A stretch of DNA of 64,000 nucleotides from Granulimonas faecalis (GCF_022834715.1 NZ_BQKC01000001.1:1648501-1712500); one strand, 5' to 3'; numbered from the stretch's first letter, positions 49,492-58,398 are shown. The notes: generated by a model from the letters alone, not told the origin. Numbers and translations: made by a program.

Positions 49492-50490
49492 ATGAAGATC
49501 CTGTTCTACGACACGTTCGACTACGACAAGTCGTCCTTCGAGAACGCCCTCAAGGACTACCCCGACATCACCATCGACTTCCTCGAAGCCGACCTCAACC
49601 CCATGACCGCCACCCTGGCCAACGGCTACGACGCCGTCTGCGGCTTCGTGAACTCCGACATCAAGGCCATGACCCTCGAGATCCTCGCCGGCTTCGGCAT
49701 CAAGCTCGTCCTCATGCGCTGCGCCGGCTTCGACGCCGTCAACCTCGACGTCGCCCGCGACCTCGGCATGAGCGTCCTGCGCGTCCCGGGCTACAGCCCC
49801 GAGGCCATCGCCGAGTTCGCCCTCGGCCTCGCCCTCGCCGCCGACCGCCACATCGTGCGCGGCTACAACCGCGTCCGCGAGAACGACTACTCCCTCTCCG
49901 GCCTCCTCGGCACCACCTTCCACGGCAAGACTGCGGGCATCGTGGGCACCGGCAAGATCGGCGCCGCCATGTGCAAGATCGTGGCCGGCCTTGGCATGAG
50001 GGTCCTCGGCTACGACCCGTACCCCAACCCCTCCCTCGAAGGCATCGTGGAGTACGTCGAGCTCGACGAGCTGCTCGCCCAGTCCGACCTCATCTCCCTC
50101 CACAGCCCGCTCTTCGAGAGCAACTACCACATGATCGACGACGACGCCATCGCCAAGATGAAGGACGGCGTGGTCTTCGTGAACACCGGCCGCGGCGGCC
50201 TCGTGGACACCCAGGCCCTCATCCGCGGCATCCGCTCCCACAAGATCGGCGCCGCCGGCATCGACGTCTACGAGGAGGAGGGGCCCAACGTCTTCAAGAA
50301 CCGCTCCTCCGCGGTCTTCGAGTCGGTGACCTCCACCCTCTGCGCCTTCCCCAACGTGGTGGTCACCTCCCACCAGGCCTTCTTCACCCGCGGGGCCCTG
50401 GACGCCATCGCCCACACCACCCTCGACAACGCCATGGCCTACGTCAACGGCACCGTCGACCAGCTCCCCAAGCCCAACGTCGTCTGCTAA
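49492..50490 (+). CDS. D-2-hydroxyacid dehydrogenase, probable D-lactate dehydrogenase
   Basis: 332 residues, D-LDH/LdhA type. The Rossmann loop is VGTGKIGAAMCKI (about 151-163), and the catalytic triad is Arg in NTGRGGLVD (about 228-236), Glu in YEEEGP (about 260-265) and His in TSHQAFFTRGAL (about 294-305). MRCAGFDAVNLDVA (about 76-89) binds the carboxylate, as in D-LDH. It would reduce pyruvate to D-lactate, regenerating NAD+ in fermentation. It is followed by a perfect terminator and then by pyruvate kinase, which makes its substrate. Start ATG has GGAGAGAGAGG upstream. Confidence 0.9.
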   Translation: MKILFYDTFDYDKSSFENALKDYPDITIDFLEADLNPMTATLANGYDAVCGFVNSDIKAMTLEILAGFGIKLVLMRCAGFDAVNLDVARDLGMSVLRVPGYSPEAIAEFALGLALAADRHIVRGYNRVRENDYSLSGLLGTTFHGKTAGIVGTGKIGAAMCKIVAGLGMRVLGYDPYPNPSLEGIVEYVELDELLAQSDLISLHSPLFESNYHMIDDDAIAKMKDGVVFVNTGRGGLVDTQALIRGIRSHKIGAAGIDVYEEEGPNVFKNRSSAVFESVTSTLCAFPNVVVTSHQAFFTRGALDAIAHTTLDNAMAYVNGTVDQLPKPNVVC

Positions 50491-50505
50491 CCGAGCAGTC
50501 ACCCT

Positions 50506-50538
50506 CCTTCCCGGGTAAGACCCGGGAAGGTGTTTTTT
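50506..50538 (+). terminator. Intrinsic terminator of the lactate dehydrogenase gene
   Basis: CCTTCCCGGGT and ACCCGGGAAGG form an 11-bp perfect stem around AAG, followed by TGTTTTTT, 16 bp after the stop. Confidence 0.95.
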
Positions 50539-50601
50539 CGTAGGCGCTGCGCAGGAAGAGAAGAAAAGCCGGAGCGCCAGGTCTGAACCGGAAGGAATGA
50601 C

Positions 50602-52047
50602 ATGCAACAGACCAAAAGGACCAAGATCGTCTGCACCATGGGCCCGTCCACCGAGGACGAGAACGTTCTCCGCGAGCTCATCAAGGCCGGCATGAACGTG
50701 GCCCGCTTCAACTTCTCCCACGGTTCCCACGAGTACCACAAGGCCGGCATCGAGCGCGTCCGCCGCATCTCCGACGAGCTCGGCGCCAACGTGGCCATCC
50801 TCCTCGACACCAAGGGCCCCGAGATCCGCACCGGCCTGCTCGAGGACGGCAAGAAGGTCATGCTGGCCACCGGCGACCACGTGGTCGTGACCACCGACGA
50901 CGACGTGGCCGGCAACGCCGAGCGCTTCTCCCTCGACTACAAGGCCCTGCCCTCCGAGGTCAAGAAGGGCTCCGTCATCCTCATCGACGACGGCCTCATC
51001 GGCCTCGAGGTGGACCACGTGGAGGGCAACGACATCTACTGCGTGGTCACCAACGGCGGCGAGCTGGGCGAGCACAAGGGCGTCAACGTCCCCAACGTGA
51101 ACGTGGGCCTGCCCGCCGTCACCGAGCAGGACAAGGCCGACATCGCCTTCGGCTGCGAGATGGGCATCGACGCCATCGCCGCCTCCTTCATCCGCGACGC
51201 CGAGGGCGTGCGCGTCATCCGCCAGCTCTGCGCCGACCATGGCTGCCCCCGCGTCTCGGTCTACCCCAAGATCGAGTGCGCCATGGGCGTCACCAACTTC
51301 GACGAGATCCTCGAGGTCTCCTCGGGCATCATGGTGGCCCGCGGCGACCTGGGCGTGGAGATTCCCCCCGAGAAGGTGCCTCACATCCAGAAGGCCATCA
51401 TCCGCAAGTGCAACGAGGCCTACAAGCCGGCCATCACCGCCACGCAGATGCTCGACTCCATGATCCGCAACCCGCGCCCGACCCGCGCCGAGGTCACCGA
51501 CGTGGCCAACGCCGTGCTCGACGGCACCGACTGCGTCATGCTCTCCGGTGAGACCGCTGCCGGCAAGTACCCGGTGGAGGCCGTGAAGATGATGGCCTCC
51601 GTGTGCACCGAGACCGAGCACTTCCTCGAGGAGCGCCACCGCTACTTCGACCGCGGCGGCGTGCGCAACGTCAACGGCGCCATCGGCTTCGCCTCGGTGA
51701 CCACCGCCGACCGCTGCGGCGCCATCTGCATCATCGCCCCCACCGCCACGGGCCGCACCGCGCGCATCGTCTCCAACTTCCGCCCGAAGCTGCCGGTGTA
51801 CGCCGTGTCCCCGTCCGAGATCACCATCCGCAAGTGCTCCTTCTACTGGGGCGTGGAGGCCTTCAAGTCCACCACCCAGGGCACGCTGTCGGCCACGATC
51901 TACGACGCCCTCAACGTGATGAAGAAGAACGGCCGCGTGGACACCGGCGACCTCGCCGTGGTCACCGCCGGCGACCCGCAGACCTCGCCGAGCCAGGGCG
52001 ACTACATCACCAGCACCAACATGATGATGGTGGCCCAGGTCTCCTAA
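50602..52047 (+). CDS. pyk: Pyruvate kinase
   Basis: 481 residues. It converts phosphoenolpyruvate and ADP to pyruvate and ATP. TKIVCTMGPST (about 7-17), MNVARFNFSHG (about 32-42), ILLDTKGPEIRTG (about 65-77), YPKIEC (about 220, with the catalytic Lys), IMVARGDLGVEIP (about 243-255) and ATQMLDSMIRNPRPTRAEVTDVANAV (segments about 281-306) are intact. The C-terminal domain (about 355-481) is of the standard short form without a PEP-utiliser extension. A GGAAGGA site precedes the ATG. The codon use is strongly biased to C-ending codons, as in highly expressed genes. Confidence 0.97.
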   Translation: MQQTKRTKIVCTMGPSTEDENVLRELIKAGMNVARFNFSHGSHEYHKAGIERVRRISDELGANVAILLDTKGPEIRTGLLEDGKKVMLATGDHVVVTTDDDVAGNAERFSLDYKALPSEVKKGSVILIDDGLIGLEVDHVEGNDIYCVVTNGGELGEHKGVNVPNVNVGLPAVTEQDKADIAFGCEMGIDAIAASFIRDAEGVRVIRQLCADHGCPRVSVYPKIECAMGVTNFDEILEVSSGIMVARGDLGVEIPPEKVPHIQKAIIRKCNEAYKPAITATQMLDSMIRNPRPTRAEVTDVANAVLDGTDCVMLSGETAAGKYPVEAVKMMASVCTETEHFLEERHRYFDRGGVRNVNGAIGFASVTTADRCGAICIIAPTATGRTARIVSNFRPKLPVYAVSPSEITIRKCSFYWGVEAFKSTTQGTLSATIYDALNVMKKNGRVDTGDLAVVTAGDPQTSPSQGDYITSTNMMMVAQVS

Positions 52048-52082
52048 GCCTCCTAAGGCAGGCAGACACCCCGCACCGCCGA

Positions 52083-52117
52083 GGCGCCGCCCCCATCCCG
52101 GGGGCGGCGCCTTCTTT
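52083..52117 (+). terminator. Intrinsic terminator of pyk
   Basis: GGCGCCGCCCC and GGGGCGGCGCC form an 11-bp stem around CATCCCG, followed by TTCTTT, 36 bp after the stop. Confidence 0.9.
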
Positions 52118-52158
52118 GTGCGGCAGGGCGGGGCCGGGAGGGTCTTCCGGCCGCAGGG

Positions 52159-52182
52159 TGCGCCAACTAGCTACTTGGTGCA
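52159..52182. repeat. Solitary copy of the 24-bp TGCACCA/TGGTGCA palindrome
   Basis: TGCGCCAACTAGCTACTTGGTGCA-like 24-mer with a slightly degenerate left arm, same family as the array at 2504-2682. It lies between the pyk terminator and the convergent dehydrogenase gene. Confidence 0.8.
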
Positions 52183-52251
52183 GGCGCGGAAAAGGCCGCT
52201 GGCGGGCGACCCCGTCGACGGCCCTGCGACGGACCCCTGGACACGCGCCCC

Positions 52252-53451
52252 CTACGCGCGCCGGGGCACCGCGGTCTCGGGCGTGGGGGCATGGCGCTCC
52301 ACGCGGATACGGGCGGCCTCCTCGGCCAAGGGGTCGTCGGCCTCGAGGGCACGGCCGTAGAAGTCAGCGTCCAGGACGGCCTGGCCAAACCGCTCGGCCG
52401 TGTAGCCGTAGGGTGCGCGGCCCCACTCGTTGGTGGCCTGGGCGCGCCCCACGATACCGGGCACGTCCTCGGCCGTGGCGCCGATGGCCGAAAGGGTCAC
52501 CGGCAGCCCCAGGCGGCGGTTGAGGGAGGCGTAGCGTGCGAGCTCGTCCATGCGCCCGTCGAAGGCCCAGAGCACCAGCACCCCGAACGCCACCACGGCG
52601 CCGTGGGGGTGCTCCTCCACCAACTCGGGCGAGATGCCCGTCCACGCGTTGTAGAAGGCGTGGGCCGCGGAGGAGTTGTAGTAGTAGGCATGGTCGGGGT
52701 CCACCATCGAGGTGGTCATGTTGGAGACGATGCCGCAGGTCACGATGATGTCGAGCACCACGGCCTCGAAGGCCTCGGTCACCACCCCGCGCCGCTTAGC
52801 AGCCAGGGCCTCCTCGGAGTCCGAGAAGAGCGGCCCCTCACAGGTGGCCGCGATGGCCCTGCCCATGGCCGGGGTGGCCTCGAGCACAAGGTCGCGGCTG
52901 GCGAGCTCCACCTCGGGGCCCTTGCTCAGGGCGTCGCCCACGCCGGCCCAGAACAGCTCGTCGGGGCTCTGGGCGAGCACCGTGAGGTCGATGAAGCAGT
53001 GGGCGGGAGGGGCCGAGGGGAAGAAGTAGTCGTCGGCCGAGCCGTCCTCTTTGTAGAAGACGCCGATGGCCGTGACGGGGGCGCAGTTGGACGCCACCGT
53101 GGGGAACGTGAAGAGCGGCCTGGCCACGAGCTCGGCGACCTCCTTGCAGCAGTCCACGGCGCGGCCGCCGCCCATGGCGAACACCATGTCGCAGCCGGCC
53201 ACGGCCTCCATGGCGGCAAGGCGCCGCGCGTTGGCGTGGGACGACTCGCCGCCGTACCACTCGGTGGCCACGACCTCGACGCCGGTGCCGGCGAGGGCCT
53301 CGCGCAGGCGCCCCTCCCCCGCCGCGAGGGCCTTCCTGCCACCGATGAGCACCGCACGGGTGCCGTAGGGCGACACGACCGACGCCACCGACTCGTAGGC
53401 GTCGGTCCCCACGGTGTAGCAGGGCAGGAACTCCGACCTCGCTCGATCCAT
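52252..53451 (-). CDS. Iron-containing alcohol dehydrogenase, glycerol dehydrogenase-like
   Basis: 399 residues. MGGGRAVDCCKEVAEL (about 92-107) is the NAD-binding GGGxxxD region. FTFPTVASNCAPVTAIGVFY (segments about 114-133) matches GldA-type enzymes. Metal ligands are probably Asp in GVGDALSKGPEVEL (about 169-182) and His in SAAHAFYNAW (about 256-265) and EEHPHGAVVAFG (about 273-284). It should oxidise glycerol or a related alcohol, or reduce the aldehyde. It is single, minus strand, convergent with pyk and divergent from degV. The natural substrate is unknown. Confidence 0.85.
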   Translation of the reverse strand: MDRARSEFLPCYTVGTDAYESVASVVSPYGTRAVLIGGRKALAAGEGRLREALAGTGVEVVATEWYGGESSHANARRLAAMEAVAGCDMVFAMGGGRAVDCCKEVAELVARPLFTFPTVASNCAPVTAIGVFYKEDGSADDYFFPSAPPAHCFIDLTVLAQSPDELFWAGVGDALSKGPEVELASRDLVLEATPAMGRAIAATCEGPLFSDSEEALAAKRRGVVTEAFEAVVLDIIVTCGIVSNMTTSMVDPDHAYYYNSSAAHAFYNAWTGISPELVEEHPHGAVVAFGVLVLWAFDGRMDELARYASLNRRLGLPVTLSAIGATAEDVPGIVGRAQATNEWGRAPYGYTAERFGQAVLDADFYGRALEADDPLAEEAARIRVERHAPTPETAVPRRA

Positions 53452-53675
53452 GACGGCTCTCCCTTCGTCCGGGCCCGCGGGCCCCGTCAAGTAGGGGCCA
53501 TTGTAGGGGCGCCCGGCCGAGGTGGCGCTCAGCCGTCACCACCTGTTGACAGACCTGTCAGTTGCGGCCGAGGCACCTGAAGGCGAACCCTCATCGCCAG
53601 CGCCGGGCAGGTCCGCCGGGGGCTGGCGATTCCATGTACGACCTTACCGGCAGCTGAACGCCCCTGCCCGTCGCC

Positions 53676-53702
53676 TACAATACGACCGTTCACTCTGTGA
53701 AC
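53676..53702 (+). promoter_or_regulatory. Promoter/operator of the second degV gene
   Basis: TACAAT (-10, 53676-53681) is followed 6 bp later by a perfect inverted repeat GTTCAC-TCT-GTGAAC (53688-53702), which would straddle the transcription start. No clear -35 is visible. The layout suggests a repressor site. Confidence 0.45.
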
Positions 53703-53748
53703 CGTATGGTCGCCGCCGCGGCCTGCGAACCGGACAGAAAGGCTCCCC

Positions 53749-54588
53749 GTGGCCATCCGCATCATCACCGACTCCGCCTCGGACATCGCCCCCTCCCACC
53801 CACGCGTCACCGTCGTCCCCATGACGGTGACCTTTGGGGAGACCGAGTACCGTGACGGCGTCGACCTCGACGCCAACGGTTTCTACGAGCTCCTCGTGGA
53901 GGGCGACCAGGTCCCCACCACCAGCCAGATCTCCCCCGGCGCCTTCACGCAGGCCTTCGAGGAGGCCACGGCCGACGGCAACAACGTCGTGTGCATCACC
54001 ATATCGTCGCGCCTCTCGGGCACCTACCAGAGCGCCTGCCTTGCCGCGGAGGGCTTCGACAGCCGTGTGTTCGTGGTCGACTCCCGGAACGTCACCGTGG
54101 GAGAGTCGGTGCTCGTGCACCGCGCGCTGCAGCTCGTGGACGAGGGTCTCTCGGCCGGGGAGGTCGCCGAGCGCCTGAACGCCGAGAAGGGCGACGTCCG
54201 CCTCGTGGCCCTACTCGACACCCTGGAGTACCTCAGGCGCGGGGGCCGCGTCTCGGCGGCGTCGGCGGCCGTCGGCGGCATGCTCTCCATCAAGCCCGTG
54301 GTGGCAGTGCGCGACGGCGCCGTGGAGGTCATCGGCAAGGCCCGCGGCTCCAAGAACGGCCACAACCTGCTGGTGAAGGAGATCCAGCGCGGCAACGGCA
54401 TCGACGTCTCGCGCCCGCTGGCCCTGGGCTACACCGGTCTGGACGACACGCTCCTGCGCAAGTACATCGAGGACGCCGGCTGGCTGTGGGAGGACCTTGT
54501 GGAGGAGCTCCCGGTGCACCAGGTGGGCCCCACCATCGGCACCCACGCAGGTCCCGGGGCGATCGCGGTGGCGTTCTTCAGCGACTGA
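53749..54588 (+). CDS. DegV family fatty-acid-binding protein
   Basis: 279 residues, standard DegV/FakB size. IRIITDSASDIAPS (about 3-16), VPTTSQISPGAF (about 61-72), ITISSRLSGTYQSA (about 84-97) and LRRGGRVSAASAAVGGMLSIKPV (segments about 162-184) carry the fatty-acid pocket and carboxylate-binding Thr/Ser. HQVGPTIGTHAGPGAIAVAF (about 257-276) is the typical end. It would deliver fatty acids to a FakA kinase, which is not encoded here. GTG 53749 has AGAAAGG upstream. Differs from the 24624 paralogue by lacking the coiled-coil extension. Confidence 0.92.
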   Translation: MAIRIITDSASDIAPSHPRVTVVPMTVTFGETEYRDGVDLDANGFYELLVEGDQVPTTSQISPGAFTQAFEEATADGNNVVCITISSRLSGTYQSACLAAEGFDSRVFVVDSRNVTVGESVLVHRALQLVDEGLSAGEVAERLNAEKGDVRLVALLDTLEYLRRGGRVSAASAAVGGMLSIKPVVAVRDGAVEVIGKARGSKNGHNLLVKEIQRGNGIDVSRPLALGYTGLDDTLLRKYIEDAGWLWEDLVEELPVHQVGPTIGTHAGPGAIAVAFFSD

Positions 54589-54625
54589 ACCCTCTGCCCC
54601 GGACCGCGCCTTCGCCGCGTCGATG

Positions 54626-54676
54626 TGGGACAGAAGTGCCCGACCATTGGGACAAAAGTGTCCGGGTGGTGGGACA
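54626..54676. repeat. 51-bp GGACACTTTTGTCCCA element, copy 2 (inverted)
   Basis: Reverse-complement copy of the element at 8401-8451 with three mismatches in 51. It lies 37 bp after the degV stop. Confidence 0.75.
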
Positions 54677-54840
54677 GGGGGCGGCGGGGTTTGGGTTTGT
54701 CCAAGCGCTCTGTCCAAAACGTGACGGCGCCGGCATATCTAGCATATTGGTGTCCCTTATGGGAATGAGCGAGACAAGCACCAAGGCGGACGACCTGCAC
54801 ACGCTCCCCCGGCACTGCAGGACCCCATCGTCGCCTTGGA

Positions 54841-54905
54841 GGAGCCCGGGCTTCAGCGCTCTCTCTCATCTCTCTCTGCTTTCTCTCCGCTGAGGCCCGG
54901 GCTCC
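54841..54905 (+). promoter_or_regulatory. Long hairpin with a pyrimidine loop before the acyltransferase gene
   Basis: GGAGCCCGGGCTTCAGC (54841-54857) pairs with GCTGAGGCCCGGGCTCC (54889-54905) with one G-T step. The 31-base loop is almost pure C/T on the plus strand. It ends 34 bp before the gene start. The 54677-54840 stretch before it holds no gene. It may be a leader structure or a dispersed element. Confidence 0.5.
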
Positions 54906-54939
54906 ATCTGGCTTCTCCCGCCCACGTAGAGGGACGATC

Positions 54940-56046
54940 ATGAGACGCAGGTCCCCACGTGCGACGGACACCACCTGGATCTACAACCTGGAGTCCACCG
55001 CCTCGCTGCTCCTCGCCCTGGGCAGCGTCGTCCCCGCACTCGTCGCCCGCCATGTCCTGTCTGCGGGCCCCGCGCTCGACTTCTGGACCCGCTGCCTCCT
55101 GCCGGTGCAGCTGCCGGTCTTCTACCTCGGGTATGGCTACCTCTACCAGCGCCAGTGGCTGGTGGACAGCGGCCGCTCGTGGCTCGTCTCCATGGGGCGC
55201 GAGCTCGTCTACATGCTCGTCCCCCTCGCGGCGGTCACCGTCCCCACCCTCCTCGTAGACGGCTGGACCGGCGCCGGCCCGGGCCTCTCGCCCGCCGCCC
55301 TCGGCCGCGCCCTGCTCGTGGAGCCGGTGATCCCCGTGGGCTTCTTCCTCGTGGCGCTGGCCCTCTACGCCGTCGTCCCGACCCTGCGCTCCCGGAGGCA
55401 GGCGGCCCTGACGGTCTCCGTGGCGGCCGCCCTCAAGGTCGCCCTGGTCGTCGCGCAGTCCATGCCTGGCGGGCAGGAGGCGGTGGCGCACCTCCCCTAC
55501 GTGGTGCTCAACGGCTGCGCCAACGGCATCTGGTTCTGCGGGGGCATGGCCCTCGCTGCGGCCGAGGGGGACGGCCGCCCCCTGACGGCCCTCGGGAGCC
55601 CCCGCGCGCTCTGGGGCGCCTGGGCGGTGGCCGCGGTCGCCCTGCTGTGGGCCTCCCGGGCCGGGATCGTGGCCGCACCCGCGATGGAGGCCCTGCTCAC
55701 GGTCGGCGGACTCTGGGCGGCCACGGCGCTCTACGGGCGCATCTTCTCGGCGGGCCGCGGGCAGTGGGGGTTCTTCTCGGCCGTCGACGGCTACACCAAG
55801 GGCATCTGGCTCATGCACCCGATGTTCCTCGCGGTGTGGTTCCACCTGGCAGGCCCGGCGTCGCTGCCGGCGCCCCTCCTCGTCGCCGGAACGCTGGCCG
55901 TGGCCTACGGGCTGCCGGTGGCCGTCAACGTGGCCATGGACCGCCTGTGGAAACTCGGGTTCCTCGTGAACCCCAGCCGCTACCTCAGGCTCCCGGCCCG
56001 GGACGACGCCCCGCGCACGACGGCCGGCGGCCCCGGGGCCGCCTAG
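54940..56046 (+). CDS. Acyltransferase-3-like integral membrane protein
   Basis: 368 residues with about ten hydrophobic helices. The overall layout resembles the acyltransferase 3/OafA family that O-acetylates sugars of cell-surface polymers: an N-terminal helix after WIYNLESTASLLLALGSVVPA, a middle RELVYMLVPLAA and a late YTKGIWLMHPMFLAVWFH (about 285-302) where the family often has a His-containing helix. The classical N-terminal His motif (R-x10-H) is not recognisable, so the assignment is tentative. ATG 54940 has AGAGGGA upstream. Its stop overlaps the convergent GntR stop by 3 bp. Confidence 0.55.
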   Translation: MRRRSPRATDTTWIYNLESTASLLLALGSVVPALVARHVLSAGPALDFWTRCLLPVQLPVFYLGYGYLYQRQWLVDSGRSWLVSMGRELVYMLVPLAAVTVPTLLVDGWTGAGPGLSPAALGRALLVEPVIPVGFFLVALALYAVVPTLRSRRQAALTVSVAAALKVALVVAQSMPGGQEAVAHLPYVVLNGCANGIWFCGGMALAAAEGDGRPLTALGSPRALWGAWAVAAVALLWASRAGIVAAPAMEALLTVGGLWAATALYGRIFSAGRGQWGFFSAVDGYTKGIWLMHPMFLAVWFHLAGPASLPAPLLVAGTLAVAYGLPVAVNVAMDRLWKLGFLVNPSRYLRLPARDDAPRTTAGGPGAA

Positions 56047-56780
56047 GCGCGCTCGGTGCTGGCGCTGATGACGCAGCGGTTGGCGGGCAGCCAGACGCAG
56101 CCCCACTCGAAGGCGCGCCCGTCGTCGAGGAACACGGTCTGCTCCAGCTGCAGGGCGGGCGACTTCTCGTCGCACTCGAGCCACTCTGCGCGGCGCTTGC
56201 CGCAGACGCAGGCGGAGTAGACCTGGTTGGAACGGCCCACCTCGTGGCCGCTCGTGCGCACCGCCGCCTCGAAGAGACCCTCGTGCTCAAAGTCGGCGTC
56301 CTCGATGCCGGGGCAGGCCTCCAGCGACACGTGGCTCTCAATGAACATGACCGGCTCCCCAAAGACCGAGCGCACGCGGGCCACGTACAGGTAGGGGTCG
56401 CCGCGGTCGAGACCCAGGGCCCAGGCGCAGGCCTTGTTGGCGGGCTCCACGCGCTTCTCCACGAGGCGCGTCTCGTAGGGGATGCCCTGGGAGGCCATGG
56501 ACTCGGCGAAGGAAAGCAGGTAGTTGGACGTGGGACGGGCCATGATGGGCTGGACCACATAGGTGCCGCGGCCGCGCTGCTGGACGAGGAGCCCCTCGTC
56601 CACCAGGGCGCGGATACCCTTCTGCACGGTGCCGCGGGAGAGGTGCAGCATGGCCATGAGCTCGTGCTCCGAGGGGATGCGGTCGTCGACGCCCCACTCG
56701 TGGCTGTAGATCTTCTCGCGCACGTAGTCGGCCACCTGGATGTACAGGAGGCTGGAGTCGTCCCTCTCGAAATCGGCCAT
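56043..56780 (-). CDS. GntR/HutC-family transcriptional regulator
   Basis: 245 residues. The N-terminal winged helix (about 10-77) has LLYIQVADYVREKIYSHEW and RIPSEHELMAMLHLSRGTVQKGIRALVDEGLL (segments), typical of GntR proteins. The C-terminal UTRA domain (about 95-240) contains the RVRSVFGEPVMFIESHVSLE strand that binds sugars, sugar phosphates or similar effectors. It probably controls an uptake or catabolic operon, but no such operon is adjacent. ATG 56780 follows GGGAGATGA; an upstream ATG at 56813 is less likely. Confidence 0.92.
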   Translation of the reverse strand: MADFERDDSSLLYIQVADYVREKIYSHEWGVDDRIPSEHELMAMLHLSRGTVQKGIRALVDEGLLVQQRGRGTYVVQPIMARPTSNYLLSFAESMASQGIPYETRLVEKRVEPANKACAWALGLDRGDPYLYVARVRSVFGEPVMFIESHVSLEACPGIEDADFEHEGLFEAAVRTSGHEVGRSNQVYSACVCGKRRAEWLECDEKSPALQLEQTVFLDDGRAFEWGCVWLPANRCVISASTERA

Positions 56781-56871
56781 GAAATCATCTCCCAAAAGCG
56801 TTCGCCCGGGCACGCACGGGGTCTGTCACAGTTTAGCGGACCGGAGCGTCCGGACCGCGCGTCAGACTCCG

Positions 56872-57696
56872 TCAGCGGGCATGGGCCCCCGCACCCTCCA
56901 CTGGGTCGTTGACGGCGGCGCCGGCCTGGGGGTCCCCGGCAAAACGTATGGCGGGCTCCGGCCCCACCCAGAGGTCGGGGCGGTGCAGCGGCAGCTCCGG
57001 CGCCGGGGCCGACGGGTCGAAGCCGGCCTCGCGGAGGGCGGCCGTGTAGGCGGCGAGGCCTGCGCGGGTCTCCGCCACGACGGAGTCAAAGACCTCCTGG
57101 ATGAGGTCGCGGGGCAGCAGCTCGTACGTGGTGCGCTCGGGTGGCCGGCGTGCGGCCTCCACGATGGCGCGGTCGGCCGCGGCGGCGCGCGCCACGTCCG
57201 CGGCCTCGACGGCGTACTGGGGGAAGCGCGCGGCGGCCGCGACGAGCGCGGGCGTCACCTCCACCGTGGACGAGATGCCGAGGGAATGGCCGAAGAGGTC
57301 GAAGTCCCCCTGCTTGGCGATGCGAGTCCGCTCGCCGCTGGGGATGGAGCGGGCCTCGTTGAAGGTGCGGACGCAGGCGTTGTAGCGGTTGTCGGCGAGC
57401 AGGTGCGCCCAGGCGCCGAGCACCACGTCGTCCACGCCGCCCTGGGGGATCGCGGGGGCGACCCAGTCGTCCCAGAACCGGCCCACCTCGGGCACGGGGA
57501 TGTGCGTGGGCTGGCCGTAGTGGGTGTCGATGTAGCGGAGGGTGTGGGAGACGTCCGGCGCCATGTAGCCCACGTAGATGTCGGGCACGAGGTTGCCGAA
57601 GAGGAACAGGTTGGCGTCGCGGATGCCGAGGGTCGCGGCGTCCCCGGGCGCCAGGACGTGCTCGACGAGGCCGGTGTGGATGTTCCAAGAGGGCAT
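56872..57696 (-). CDS. Zinc-dependent phospholipase C-like protein
   Basis: 274 residues. The N-terminus MPSWNIHTGLVEHVL and the segment NLFLFGNLVPDIYVGYM (about 29-45) match Zn-dependent phospholipase C-like proteins (Zn_dep_PLPC), where Trp, His and Asp residues bind zinc. Further His/Asp candidates occur in YIDTHYG (about 55-61), WAHLLADNRYN (about 96-106) and DLFGHSLG (about 132-139). No signal peptide is present, unlike secreted phospholipases, so an intracellular phosphohydrolase role is also possible. It is minus strand, 91 bp before the GntR gene's start region. Confidence 0.65.
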   Translation of the reverse strand: MPSWNIHTGLVEHVLAPGDAATLGIRDANLFLFGNLVPDIYVGYMAPDVSHTLRYIDTHYGQPTHIPVPEVGRFWDDWVAPAIPQGGVDDVVLGAWAHLLADNRYNACVRTFNEARSIPSGERTRIAKQGDFDLFGHSLGISSTVEVTPALVAAAARFPQYAVEAADVARAAAADRAIVEAARRPPERTTYELLPRDLIQEVFDSVVAETRAGLAAYTAALREAGFDPSAPAPELPLHRPDLWVGPEPAIRFAGDPQAGAAVNDPVEGAGAHAR

Positions 57697-57936
57697 GGGC
57701 TGGCTCCCGGGGATCGAGACTGCAGGTAGAGGCGTGTAGTCACAGGATAGTGCAAAGACGGTCGCCCCCGATCACGGACAGGGGGGGCGCCGCGGGCCAC
57801 CGTGGGCGGCGCCGTGGGCTAGGGGCGTCATGCAGGGTCGCCGCCCGGCCGGACGGCGTGCCGGGCGACGCTTAGAGAGGGACACGGAGGGGCATAGAGA
57901 GAGACGCCCGTTTCCGTCCCCACCTAAGGAGCACCC

Positions 57937-58398
57937 GTGATCTCTGCATCCATCGACGCCAAGGCCTTCGGCCCCGTGACCTCCGAGCGCATCGAGCGCG
58001 CCATGGACTGGTGCCGCACCGTGGACCCCGCCACCCTCGAGCTCGGCCGCAACGACATCGACGGCGACGACGTCTTCGCCAACGTCATGCGCTTCGACAC
58101 CGCCCCCGCCGGCACCAAGGACTACGAGGCGCACCGCGACCACATCGACATCCACTACGTCTTCTCGGGCGTGGAGCTCATGGGGATCGCCCGCATGAAG
58201 GACTGCACCCCCAAGGGCGCCTTCGACGAGGAGAACGACTTCGTCCTCGTGGAGCAGCCCGAGCTGGAGAGCTGGGTCGTCACCCAGGCCGGCGAGTTCT
58301 GCCTGACCGCCCCGGCCGACGCCCACAAGCCCGGCTGCAGCCTCGACGCCCCGGCCCCGCTCTTCAAGGCCTGCGTGAAGGTCCGCATCGCCGACTAG
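57937..58398 (+). CDS. YhcH/YjgK/YiaL family protein
   Basis: 153 residues, the usual length. The core YEAHRDHIDIHYVFSGVE (about 66-83) and the late PADAHKPGCSLDAPAPLFKACVKV (segments about 127-150) hold the conserved His/Glu/Asp set of this cupin-like family. Members act on sialic acid or related sugars as anomerases or modify beta-galactoside metabolism. No sialic-acid genes are adjacent. The start is GTG 57937 with CTAAGGAG upstream. The stop is followed by the GACAAGG repeat and the left border palindrome of the island. Confidence 0.87.
   Translation: MISASIDAKAFGPVTSERIERAMDWCRTVDPATLELGRNDIDGDDVFANVMRFDTAPAGTKDYEAHRDHIDIHYVFSGVELMGIARMKDCTPKGAFDEENDFVLVEQPELESWVVTQAGEFCLTAPADAHKPGCSLDAPAPLFKACVKVRIAD

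Noticed and set aside
53547-53560. TGACAG-AC-CTGTCA palindrome between gldA-like and degV genes as an operator
   Set aside because: Real 6-bp arms, but no promoter hexamers at proper distance on either strand; too short to claim.
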